Source: Candidatus Phosphitivorax anaerolimi (GTDB lineage: Bacteria > Desulfobacterota > Desulfomonilia > UBA1062). From it: 44,987 bases of DNA. The translations under genes were made by a program, and so were the position numbers. The stretch covers positions 1-44,987 of the forward strand of contig MPOS01000047.1 of NCBI GenBank assembly GCA_001896555.1, written 5' to 3'. Below the pieces are notes generated by a model that saw only the letters and a list, made by a program, of their open reading frames with translations, made no database searches and was not told where the DNA came from. Positions 36,513-44,987 of the stretch are shown here, piece by piece (within the stretch, counting starts at the first letter, position 1; each line of letters opens with the position of its first letter).

Positions 36513-39500
36513 ATGCCGCGACGAAATGATCTGAAGAAGATACTCATCATCGGGTCCGGACCCATAGTCATTTCCCAGGCCTGCGAGTTCGACTATTCGG
36601 GGGTCCAGGCCTGCAAGGCCCTGAAGGAAGAGGGCTATCGGGTCATACTCCTCAACTCGAACCCGGCCACCATCATGACCGATCCTGAACTTGCGGACAG
36701 GACCTATATCGAGCCCATCACGCCCGAGGTGGTGGCCAGGATCATCGAGCTGGAGAGGCCCGATGCAATACTCCCCACCCTGGGCGGTCAGACCGGCCTG
36801 AACGTGTCGGTAAAGGTTCACGAGATGGGCGTGCTCGAAAGATATGGCGTCGAGATGATCGGCGCCACGCCCGAGGTCATCCACAAGGCCGAAGACCGCG
36901 AGAAGTTCCGGCTCGCCATGGAAAATATCGGCCTGCGCGTCCCTGAGAGCGGGTTTGCCCGGAACATGGACGAGGTGCATGCCATCGCCTGCCGGATCGG
37001 CTTTCCCATCATTGTCCGGCCCTCGTTCACCCTGGGAGGGATCGGCGGGGGGATCGCCTACAACCCCGAGGAACTCGAGATCATGGCAAAGGCAGGGCTC
37101 GATGCGAGCATGATCACCGAGATCATGCTCGAGGAGTCGGTGATCGGGTGGAAAGAGTATGAGCTTGAGGTCATGCGCGACCGGGCTGACAATGTGGTGA
37201 TCATCTGCACGATCGAGAACCTCGACCCCATGGGCGTGCACACGGGCGACTCTATCACCGTGGCCCCTGCCCAGACGCTCACCGATGTAGAGTACCAAAG
37301 CCTGCGAAACGCCGCGATCGCGGTCATGCGCGAAATCGGTGTGGAGACGGGCGGCTCCAATGTCCAGTTCGCGGTCAACCCGAAGACCGGCGAAATCGTG
37401 GTGATCGAGATGAATCCCCGGGTGTCACGGTCGTCGGCCCTGGCGTCCAAGGCCACGGGCTTCCCCATCGCCAAGATCGCCGCCAAGCTGGCAGTGGGCT
37501 ACACCCTCGACGAGATCCCCAACGACATCACCCGTGAGACCTGTGCCTCGTTCGAGCCGGCCATCGACTACTGCGTGGTCAAGATTCCCCGCTGGACCTT
37601 CGAGAAGTTTCCCGAGACCCCGGACCTGCTCACCACCTCAATGAAGTCCGTAGGCGAGACCATGGCCATCGGCCGCACCTTCAAAGAGGCCCTTGGCAAG
37701 GCCGTCCGCTCGCTGGAGATCGGAAAATACGGCCTGAACAGCCCGGTCGAGGCAGGCACCGCCATAGACCGCAAGGAGATCATCTCGCGGCTCACCTATC
37801 CCAACTCTGCCAGGCTGTTCTGGCTGGCCGAGGCGTTCAGGAGCGGGATGGGCATTGACGAGATCAACGCCATGACCGGGATTGACCCATGGTTTCTCCA
37901 CCACATCCACGAGATGGTTGAGTTTGAGCACGCGATCAAAACCAGCGGGCCCTCGAAAGAGCTGCTGGAAGAGGCCAAGCAGATGGGCTTTTCCGACCGC
38001 TTCCTGGCCGAGGCCTGGGGCATGGGCGAAGACGAGGTGAGGAGGCTGCGGCTCAGAGAGGGGATCGTGCCGGTGTACAAGCTCGTGGACACCTGCGCCG
38101 CCGAATTCGAGGCCCATACTCCCTACTACTATTCCACATACGAGACCGAGACCGAGACAAAGCCCTCCGGCCGGCCCAAGGTGGTGATCATCGGCGGAGG
38201 GCCCAACCGGATCGGCCAGGGGATCGAGTTTGACTATTGCTGTGTGCACGCCTCGTTCGCGCTGCGCGAGATGGGCTTTGAGAGCATCATGATCAACTCC
38301 AACCCCGAGACCGTGAGCACAGACTACGACATCTCGGACAAGCTCTACTTCGAGCCGCTCACCCTGGAGGACGTGCTGCACGTGATCAGAGCGGAAAATC
38401 CGCAGGGCGTGATCGTGCAGTTCGGGGGCCAGACCCCGCTCAACCTCGCCCGTGGTTTGTGGAACGAGGGTGTTGCCATCCTGGGCACCCAGCCCGACGC
38501 CATCGACCGGGCCGAGGACCGGGAGCGTTTCAACGAGATCGTTGACAAGCTCGGCCTCAGGCAGCCCGAGAGCGACATCGCCTTTACTGTGGACGAGGCC
38601 CTCGCCGCTGCCGGGCGGATCGGCTTCCCGGTGCTGGTCAGGCCCTCGTATGTGCTGGGCGGCCGCTCCATGGAGATAGTCTATGATGCCCAAACCCTGG
38701 AGACCTTCATCTCCGGGGTGTTCAAGCTCTTTCCGGGCAACGCCGTGCTCATCGACCGCTTTCTGGAAGACGCCGTGGAGGTCGATGTGGATGCGGTCAG
38801 CGATGGCCGGATCTCGGTGATCGGCGGGATCATGGAGCACATCGAGGAGGCGGGTATCCATTCGGGGGACAGCGCGTGCGTGCTCCCGCCCGTGACCCTG
38901 CCCGAGAAGATCAAAGAGACGATCAGGCAGCAGACCAGGCTCATCGCCAGGGAGATCGGGGTTGTCGGGCTCATGAACATCCAATATGCCGTCAAGGACG
39001 GCGAGGTTTATGTCCTGGAGGTGAATCCCAGGGCGTCGAGGACCGTGCCCTTTGTGAGCAAGGCAATCGGCAGATCCCTGGCCCGGATCGCCACCAAGGT
39101 GATGCTGGGAAAGACGCTCGACGAGCTGGGTTTCACCGAAGAGATCGTACCGGCGCACGTCTCGGTGAAAGAGGCCGTGTTCCCCTTTCAGCGTTTTCCC
39201 GATGCAGACGTGGGGCTCGGCCCGGAGATGAAGTCGACCGGCGAGGTCATGGGGATGGACTTCTCGTTCGGGGCCGCGTTCGCCAAGTCGCAGATCGCGG
39301 CCGGCTCGGGCCTTCCGGACTCCGGGACCGTATTTATCAGCGTACACGACATGCACAAGGCCCGGATTGTTGAGGTGGCAAAGGGCTTTGCCGGGCTCGG
39401 TTTCCGCATCATCGCCACCCGGGGCACGGCCAGGCACCTGCAGGCGAGCGGCGTGGACGCCGAGGTGGTGCTCAAGGTGAGCGAGGGACGCCCCAACGTG

Positions 39501-39719
39501 GTCGACCACATCAAGAACAGCGAGATACAGTTGATCATCAACACGAGCATCGGCAGAAAGCCCTCGCTGGACGCGCACCACATCCGCCGCAGCGCAATCC
39601 GCTACAGCGTTCCCTACGCCACGACCGTCGCGGCCTCGCGGGCGAGCCTTGAGGCTGTCAGGGCCCTGCAGGCGGGCGGCTTCGGTGTCTCGCCGCTGCA
39701 GGAACTGTATGCAAAGTAA
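36513..39719 (+). CDS. carB: Carbamoyl-phosphate synthase large subunit
   Basis: Makes carbamoyl phosphate from bicarbonate, two ATP and ammonia passed from CarA. From ATG 36513 it has 1068 residues, normal for the family. Two homologous ATP-grasp halves are visible: the first opens [23 protein letters not shown], the second [21 protein letters not shown] near 550. Each carries NSNPxTxxTD and the ENP/NPR motifs. The C-terminal 140 residues form the MGS-like allosteric domain ([26 protein letters not shown]). The ribosome site before the ATG is poor, and the frame runs back to 36423. The 177-base gap after the NagB-like gene holds only a GGGCC/GGCCC hairpin. Confidence 0.96.
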   Translation: MPRRNDLKKILIIGSGPIVISQACEFDYSGVQACKALKEEGYRVILLNSNPATIMTDPELADRTYIEPITPEVVARIIELERPDAILPTLGGQTGLNVSVKVHEMGVLERYGVEMIGATPEVIHKAEDREKFRLAMENIGLRVPESGFARNMDEVHAIACRIGFPIIVRPSFTLGGIGGGIAYNPEELEIMAKAGLDASMITEIMLEESVIGWKEYELEVMRDRADNVVIICTIENLDPMGVHTGDSITVAPAQTLTDVEYQSLRNAAIAVMREIGVETGGSNVQFAVNPKTGEIVVIEMNPRVSRSSALASKATGFPIAKIAAKLAVGYTLDEIPNDITRETCASFEPAIDYCVVKIPRWTFEKFPETPDLLTTSMKSVGETMAIGRTFKEALGKAVRSLEIGKYGLNSPVEAGTAIDRKEIISRLTYPNSARLFWLAEAFRSGMGIDEINAMTGIDPWFLHHIHEMVEFEHAIKTSGPSKELLEEAKQMGFSDRFLAEAWGMGEDEVRRLRLREGIVPVYKLVDTCAAEFEAHTPYYYSTYETETETKPSGRPKVVIIGGGPNRIGQGIEFDYCCVHASFALREMGFESIMINSNPETVSTDYDISDKLYFEPLTLEDVLHVIRAENPQGVIVQFGGQTPLNLARGLWNEGVAILGTQPDAIDRAEDRERFNEIVDKLGLRQPESDIAFTVDEALAAAGRIGFPVLVRPSYVLGGRSMEIVYDAQTLETFISGVFKLFPGNAVLIDRFLEDAVEVDVDAVSDGRISVIGGIMEHIEEAGIHSGDSACVLPPVTLPEKIKETIRQQTRLIAREIGVVGLMNIQYAVKDGEVYVLEVNPRASRTVPFVSKAIGRSLARIATKVMLGKTLDELGFTEEIVPAHVSVKEAVFPFQRFPDADVGLGPEMKSTGEVMGMDFSFGAAFAKSQIAAGSGLPDSGTVFISVHDMHKARIVEVAKGFAGLGFRIIATRGTARHLQASGVDAEVVLKVSEGRPNVVDHIKNSEIQLIINTSIGRKPSLDAHHIRRSAIRYSVPYATTVAASRASLEAVRALQAGGFGVSPLQELYAK

Positions 39720-39797
39720 CTATGGAATGTATGTGCAGGCTTAAAAGCGTTAACCCGGGGCGTTTATATCGTGACCGCCCCCAGATCTCTATGATAG

Positions 39798-41432
<1,635 letters not shown>

Positions 41433-41844
41433 GGCCGAAACGCCCGCTCGATCGCCCGTACAGATCGGCAGGGCATCGAACTGCGCGTTCCCCTGCAGCA
41501 TGGGCATTCTCACTTTCATCTGGATTTGTCGCGGAATAAATGATATCGTATTCACAGGTTATTGATCGGAAGCCTGGTATGGCGTCCGGACCTTGTCGAT
41601 GCGTGAATTGAATGAGAGGAGACCACTTTTTTATCTTTCCGTTCACCTTCTACTGACGGAGTCTGTCTTCATTCCTGCGCGTCCTCCACGAGTTCAACTT
41701 CTACCCCCAGGGGAAAGGTCTTCCGAAAAAGGGAGCATGGTATATTCGTAATTCATAATGTTGCAGCAAAAGTTGCTATATAGCGTCTTTTGCTGCAATT
41801 GTGCAGTAGAGGAAGTTGTTAGGCTTCTCTTAGGAAAATAGTAT
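41433..41844. other. Junction between pyrG and the cassette region: large palindrome and integron core site
   Basis: No gene is seen in these 412 bases; in particular no integron integrase. TTGCAGCAAAAG (41761-41772) is inverted perfectly at 41787-41798 around GCTATATAGC, making a 38-bp palindrome with 17 of 19 positions matched. At 41818-41824 GTTAGGC fits the integron core site GTTRRRY. The next gene begins 21 bases later, as is usual for a cassette. No complementary 5' core box (GCCTAAC) is visible upstream, so this may be an attI or a degenerate attC. Confidence 0.45.
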
Positions 41845-42099
41845 ATGATACTAAAGTTATTTGTCCTTGTTGGCCTGGCCCTTTACCTCGCCGTTCAGGG
41901 CGATTGTTTACTTTCCGCCCTGGCACTAGCTGCGCTGTGGCCAAAGGTCGGTCTTGGTATTGCCATTGTGCTGACGATCCTGCTCATCCTGGTAGGCAAA
42001 GTCTGGCCGGCGTCAATACTTGGTACCTTGGTCATTTGGAATCTCGCCGGTAATTACTTCTTTCAGCATCATAGGGGGTCGCATGAGGAATCAGAATGA
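41845..42099 (+). CDS. Small membrane protein of unknown function (cassette gene)
   Basis: 84 residues with two hydrophobic segments. The first is near the N-terminus (LKLFVLVGLALYLAV) and a longer one lies at about 34-65 (VGLGIAIVLTILLILVGKVW, then ILGTLVIWNLAG). The tail is charged (HHRGSHEESE). AGGA lies about 9 nt before the ATG. I do not recognise the family. It sits just after a GTTAGGC core site and overlaps the next short frame by 4 bases (ATGA), so the two are probably translated together. Orphan membrane proteins like this are common in integron cassettes. Confidence 0.6.
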   Translation: MILKLFVLVGLALYLAVQGDCLLSALALAALWPKVGLGIAIVLTILLILVGKVWPASILGTLVIWNLAGNYFFQHHRGSHEESE

Positions 42100-42206
42100 C
42101 AATAGCCATCCTTTTTCTGTTAATCGCCGTTGCCATCAAAGGCTTTGTTACCTGGATTCCCGAACATCATAACGATAGAGCTTTGTCATGGCAACATAAC
42201 CTATGA
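42096..42206 (+). CDS. 36-residue hydrophobic microprotein overlapping the previous gene
   Basis: ATG 42096 overlaps the previous stop (ATGA) and is preceded by GAGGAA 5 nt upstream. The frame ends at TGA 42204-42206. The first 19 residues (MTIAILFLLIAVAIKGFVT) form one membrane segment. The tail is WIPEHHNDRALSWQHNL. The stop falls right at CATAACC, a possible degenerate 5' core box of an attC. It is too short for standard gene calling. No known family is apparent. Confidence 0.45.
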   Translation: MTIAILFLLIAVAIKGFVTWIPEHHNDRALSWQHNL

Positions 42207-42244
42207 ATAAATATGGAATAGATGTATTTTTCCCTTGCTCTCAG

Positions 42245-42276
42245 CATCGTTATGTGAGATTATAACATAACGATGA
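42245..42276. repeat. Inverted repeat overlapping the left end of the insertion sequence
   Basis: CATCGTTATGT (42245-42255) is inverted perfectly at 42265-42275 around a 9-nt loop. The right arm is the insertion sequence's own terminal repeat. The left arm matches the element's right terminus, so it may be a remnant of a second copy or a hairpin that blocks incoming transcription. Confidence 0.55.
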
Positions 42277-43903
42277 TTGAGGGGGTGGGTATGGCTATTG
42301 TGCACCAGCATGACAAACGATCCGGTATCACCTATGCCTACGAATCCATTTCTCACTGGGATAAGGAAAAGAAGCAGTCCCGGGCAAAACGCACCCTGAT
42401 TGGCCGGGTGGATGACATCACCGGAGAGATCGTTCCGACAAGGGGAACAAACAGGCCCACAAAAGAGATTATCACGAATAAGACTGCCAAGAGAGGCCCT
42501 GTTCCGAGCACGGAAACTTCCCGGAAATTCTATGGCGCCACCTACCTCCTCGATGTCCTTGGTCAAAGGCTTGGACTGGTTTCGGATCTGAAGCAGTGCT
42601 TTCCTCGCAGCTATAAGAAGATCATCTCACTTGCCTACTATCTGATCCTTGAGGCAGACAGCCCTCTGAGCCGCTTCTCGAAATGGTCTTCGTTGCATCA
42701 GCACCCGTACGGGAAGGATATTCCATCCCAGAGAAGCAGTGAGATCTTTGGCTCCATTACCGAAGAGGACCGCTATCGATTCTTCCGGCTCCAGGCTGCC
42801 AGGCGCGCTGAGTTGGAATACTGGGCCTATGACATCACCTCGGTATCAAGTTATTCGGAGTGCCTCAAACAGATCAGGTATGGGTACAACAAGGAGCAGG
42901 ACCATCTGGCGCAACTCAATCTGGCCCTTGTATTCGGCCAGGAATCAAGCCTGCCGTTTTATTACCGCAAGCTGCCCGGAAACGTCACCGATGTCAAAAC
43001 TGTCAGGAACATGCTGGCAGACATGGACTTTTTGAACCTCAAGAAGGTTCACCTGGTCATGGATCGGGGCTTCTACAGCACCGATAACATCAACGAGTTA
43101 TATAAAGGGCACCACAAATTCCTCATTGGAGCCAAGCTTTCCTTGAAGCTGGTGAAAGAGCAGCTGGATAGTGTTCGCCATTCTCTGCGCGAATGGTCGA
43201 ATTACTGTGAGAGCCATGAGGTCTTTGCCCTGTGCGTTCCTGTAACGTGGGACTATGCCCAGAAGCGCCCCTATAAAGGGGATACCATCCGGGGAGGGCG
43301 AAGGATGTACCTTCACCTGTACTTCAACAGCGAGCGGGCTGCCGAAGATGAGCAACGACTGACGCGGCGCCTGCTCGCACTCCAGAAGGAGCTTGAAAGT
43401 GGCGCCATGAAGCCCGAGAACGCAAGGCTCTATGATAAGTACTTTGAAATCCATGAAACGCCGGCAAGAGGCATCAAGGTGATTGCCAGACAGGAGGCAA
43501 TCGATGAGGCCAGGAAAAACTATGGGTACTTCGCGCTTATCAGCAATGAAGTAAAAAATCCCGTCAAGGCGCTCAATATCTACCGCAACAAGGACCTGGT
43601 GGAAAAGGCATTCGGCAATCTCAAGGAACGCTTAAGCATGCGGAGGCTGCTGGTTTCCTCGGAGCAGTCGCTGGATGGGAAATTGTTCGTGCAGTTCGTG
43701 GCGCTGATATATTTATCCTGTATCAAAAAGGCGATGCAGAAGAACAACCTGTTTGGCAGGTACACGCTTCAAGGCTTGCTGGATCAACTCGATGTGATTG
43801 AATGCTTCGGCAGGCCCGGAAAGGTCTTGCGTGTCGGCGAAATCACCAAGAAACAACAGCAACTCTACACCACCCTCGGTGTCGATCCACCCTCATCGTT
43901 ATG
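42266..43903 (+). mobile_element. IS1634-type insertion sequence
   Basis: The element is about 1638 bp. The left terminus CATAACGATGA (42266-42276) is inverted at 43893-43903, an 11-bp perfect terminal repeat. Similarity continues imperfectly inward (GAGGG-GTGG on both sides). One transposase gene fills the element, and its stop codon TGA spans the right terminus. No flanking target duplication is visible (TATAA on the left, AGGTG on the right), suggesting later rearrangement or a deletion next to the element. Confidence 0.75.
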
Positions 43904-43904
43904 A
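42291..43904 (+). CDS. IS1634-family (IS4-related) DDE transposase
   Basis: A transposase of 537 residues that appears full length. The DDE-type motifs are visible: AYDITSVSSYS with the first Asp, VMDRGFYSTDNI with the second, and YRNKDLVEKAFGNLKERLSMRRL with the Glu of the Y-x-K/E-x signature. ATG 42291 follows GAGGGGG by about 5 nt; a further in-frame ATG at 42273 lies inside the terminal repeat and is less likely. No frameshift or internal stop is present, so the element may be active. The last codons are encoded by the right terminal repeat. Confidence 0.9.
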   Translation: MAIVHQHDKRSGITYAYESISHWDKEKKQSRAKRTLIGRVDDITGEIVPTRGTNRPTKEIITNKTAKRGPVPSTETSRKFYGATYLLDVLGQRLGLVSDLKQCFPRSYKKIISLAYYLILEADSPLSRFSKWSSLHQHPYGKDIPSQRSSEIFGSITEEDRYRFFRLQAARRAELEYWAYDITSVSSYSECLKQIRYGYNKEQDHLAQLNLALVFGQESSLPFYYRKLPGNVTDVKTVRNMLADMDFLNLKKVHLVMDRGFYSTDNINELYKGHHKFLIGAKLSLKLVKEQLDSVRHSLREWSNYCESHEVFALCVPVTWDYAQKRPYKGDTIRGGRRMYLHLYFNSERAAEDEQRLTRRLLALQKELESGAMKPENARLYDKYFEIHETPARGIKVIARQEAIDEARKNYGYFALISNEVKNPVKALNIYRNKDLVEKAFGNLKERLSMRRLLVSSEQSLDGKLFVQFVALIYLSCIKKAMQKNNLFGRYTLQGLLDQLDVIECFGRPGKVLRVGEITKKQQQLYTTLGVDPPSSL

Positions 43905-43905
43905 G

Positions 43906-44199
43906 GTGGCGGGAATCCAGGTTGTTAGTTTAATCCCATCTCTCAGTTTTGTCGGTTTAGTACTTGGCTGGATACTTTCCCTCTATCTTGCCTTCAGTGT
44001 ACTTGTCGATCTTTTTCACAATATTCCAGGTTTTCTTCTCAGGGCTCATGGAACGGAATCTGTGATCAACGAACATATCCAGAACATGAAGTTGCGGTAT
44101 GTGTTCTTCATGGGTGTTTCGATATTTGTCCGAATTCTAACGGTGCTGTTACTCATACAATGGTTTCTGTTTCCAACAGTTCGCATATTGGGTAGTTGA
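43906..44199 (+). pseudogene. 5'-truncated membrane protein gene beside the insertion sequence
   Basis: The frame continues from inside the right end of the insertion sequence to TAG 44197-44199. The roughly 97 residues include a first membrane segment (FVGLVLGWILSLYLAFSVLVDLF) and a second one near the end (FMGVSIFVRILTVLLLIQWFLF). There is no ATG before the first segment and no ribosome site. The first in-frame ATG (44086) would leave only the second half. I infer that insertion and deletion removed the start. A possible core site GTTAGTT at 43924-43930 lies inside this frame. An attC follows directly, so it is a cassette gene. The family is unknown. Confidence 0.5.
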
Positions 44200-44209
44200 T
44201 GAATATACA

Positions 44210-44273
44210 GCCTAACTAAGGCATCCACGCAGACGCGGGCTATCGCCCGCGCTGGTGATGCCACGTGTTATGC
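44210..44273 (+). other. attC recombination site (integron cassette 3' end)
   Basis: The 64-bp site starts with GCCTAAC (R'' box, 44210-44216) and ends with GTTATGC (R' box, 44267-44273). The interior is an imperfect palindrome: GGCATC with GATGCC, and CGCGGGC with GCCCGCG around TATC. There are unpaired extra bases on one arm, as in attC hairpins that direct the integrase to one strand. It lies 10 bases after the upstream gene's stop. Confidence 0.88.
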
Positions 44274-44293
44274 TCACTGAAGGAGTTAACCTT

Positions 44294-44800
44294 ATGTTTA
44301 AAAGTGGATGGATACGACTATGGCTGGTTCTAACCGGTATATTATTGATAGGAGTTATAATCTTTTCTTCATATTATATCTGGGGTAGAGATTATTGCTA
44401 TAATTTTGTTAGTGTTTCAGTCGCCGATAAAATCACTCCTCAAGATCGTGAACTTGTTGATCGTGTGATTCAAGAGGCTACTACATCAATGTTTTGCGGC
44501 AAATATCTCAATTCCACAATTCTCACTCTTGAAAATCTTGCTCAACGTGGTGTTGTAACACAAGTTGCATTCCAATGGCTTGAGCCGAGTGGATGGTCAT
44601 ATAGCGAACATGCTGTAGCGGGAATTTCAGACAATATCGAGATAAAAGCTCCAGAAATACTTAGCCGAGTTTCTACCAGCGTTTACCATACACGATTCTT
44701 TTACGTCATCAGGTATATTATCGCAGTGCTTTCAATATCTCCTTTCGCACTTGCTCTTGGTTTTGGGATATCCTGGGTTCGCAAGGGTTTTGCAAGTTAA
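44294..44800 (+). CDS. Membrane-anchored protein of unknown function (cassette gene)
   Basis: 168 residues. The N-terminal segment IRLWLVLTGILLIGVIIFSSYYIW spans the membrane, a middle soluble part of about 90 residues follows, and a second membrane segment lies near the end (YIIAVLSISPFALALGFGI). AAGGAG lies 8 nt before ATG 44294; the frame extends back to 44255 through the attC but has no ribosome site there. The gene is much AT-richer than the core genes, which suggests transfer. It is bounded by two attC sites, so it is a complete integron cassette. I do not recognise the family. Confidence 0.75.
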   Translation: MFKSGWIRLWLVLTGILLIGVIIFSSYYIWGRDYCYNFVSVSVADKITPQDRELVDRVIQEATTSMFCGKYLNSTILTLENLAQRGVVTQVAFQWLEPSGWSYSEHAVAGISDNIEIKAPEILSRVSTSVYHTRFFYVIRYIIAVLSISPFALALGFGISWVRKGFAS

Positions 44801-44838
44801 CATCGTTATTATTGATGCTGTATCAAGATCATAGAATT

Positions 44839-44897
44839 GCATAACAAGCGCATGCAGGCCGACGCGCTACGCGCGCGGCTGATGCGCACCGTTGTGC
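44839..44897 (+). other. attC recombination site (59-base element)
   Basis: GCATAAC (44839-44845) and GTTGTGC (44891-44897) are the outer core boxes. GCGCAT pairs with ATGCGC and the inner CGCGC arms are palindromic. The length is 59 bp. It closes the previous cassette 38 bases after its stop codon. Confidence 0.88.
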
Positions 44898-44928
44898 GTC
44901 ATAGATTGTCATGATTGGAGGATGATCA

Positions 44929-44987
44929 ATGGAGATCAGAGTTGTTAATCTTCAAGAGAAAGCCCAGTTAATCAAGGATCTACACCA
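44929..44987 (+). CDS. N-terminus of a small cupin-like protein, cut by the window end
   Basis: ATG 44929 follows GGAGG by 7 nt and opens a frame of 19 codons to the window edge (MEIRVVNLQEKAQLIKDLH). This opening resembles small cupin-domain proteins that begin MEIKVVNL and are often found in cassettes. Too little is seen to confirm the fold. It begins 31 bases after an attC, so it is the next cassette of the array. Confidence 0.5.
   Translation, partial: MEIRVVNLQEKAQLIKDLH

Noticed and set aside
42256-43910. Target-site duplication flanking the insertion sequence.
   Set aside because: The bases next to the two ends (TATAA and AGGTG) do not match.

Overview
The window looks like the chromosome of an anaerobic bacterium of the former Deltaproteobacteria (Desulfobacterota). 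The evidence is indirect: a glutamate synthase split into archaeal-type subunits, a NifA-like sigma-54 activator, a double-cubane iron-sulfur reductase, a HisF of deltaproteobacterial type and a type I-alpha glutamine synthetase. Most genes are GC-rich. The last 3 kb is AT-richer and clearly acquired. No species is claimed.

Layout. 1-4026: the end of an FG-GAP repeat protein, then on the minus strand a double-cubane/2-hydroxyacyl-CoA dehydratase-like reductase and an mnmA-larE pair. 4355-6972: a sulfur amino acid operon (metY-cysK). Its 5' leader encodes a short peptide with five Cys codons in seven, followed by mutually exclusive antiterminator and terminator structures. 7790-11167: pstSCAB phosphate transporter without phoU. 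11526-13169: a membrane-embedded chemoreceptor. 13340-18541 (minus): amt-glnB-glnD-hisF behind a sigma-54 promoter. 18943-20463: the NifA-like activator, divergent from amt. 21012-27499: three-gene glutamate synthase plus glnA behind a second sigma-54 promoter, closed by a strong terminator. 27607-41432: carA, a four-gene amino sugar cassette (a giant GlmS-like protein, a left-handed beta-helix protein, GlmM and a NagB-like protein), carB and pyrG.

How it works together. From about 14 to 41 kb the genes sense nitrogen (PII, GlnD, Amt, NifA-like activator), make glutamine and glutamate, and then spend the glutamine amide. The amide users are CarA/CarB, the GlmS-like protein, PyrG and glutamate synthase. 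HisF normally takes ammonia from the glutaminase HisH, which is not in the window. This amounts to a glutamine-nitrogen supercluster.

After pyrG (41.4 kb to the end) lies a run of small orphan genes separated by integron attC recombination sites, interrupted by an IS1634-type insertion sequence. No integron integrase is visible beside it, so it resembles a cluster of attC sites lacking an integrase.

The best candidate for an undescribed system is the cysteine-codon leader attenuator in front of metY-cysK. Next come the giant GlmS-like protein with its amino sugar cassette inside the carA-carB interval, and the cassette array.
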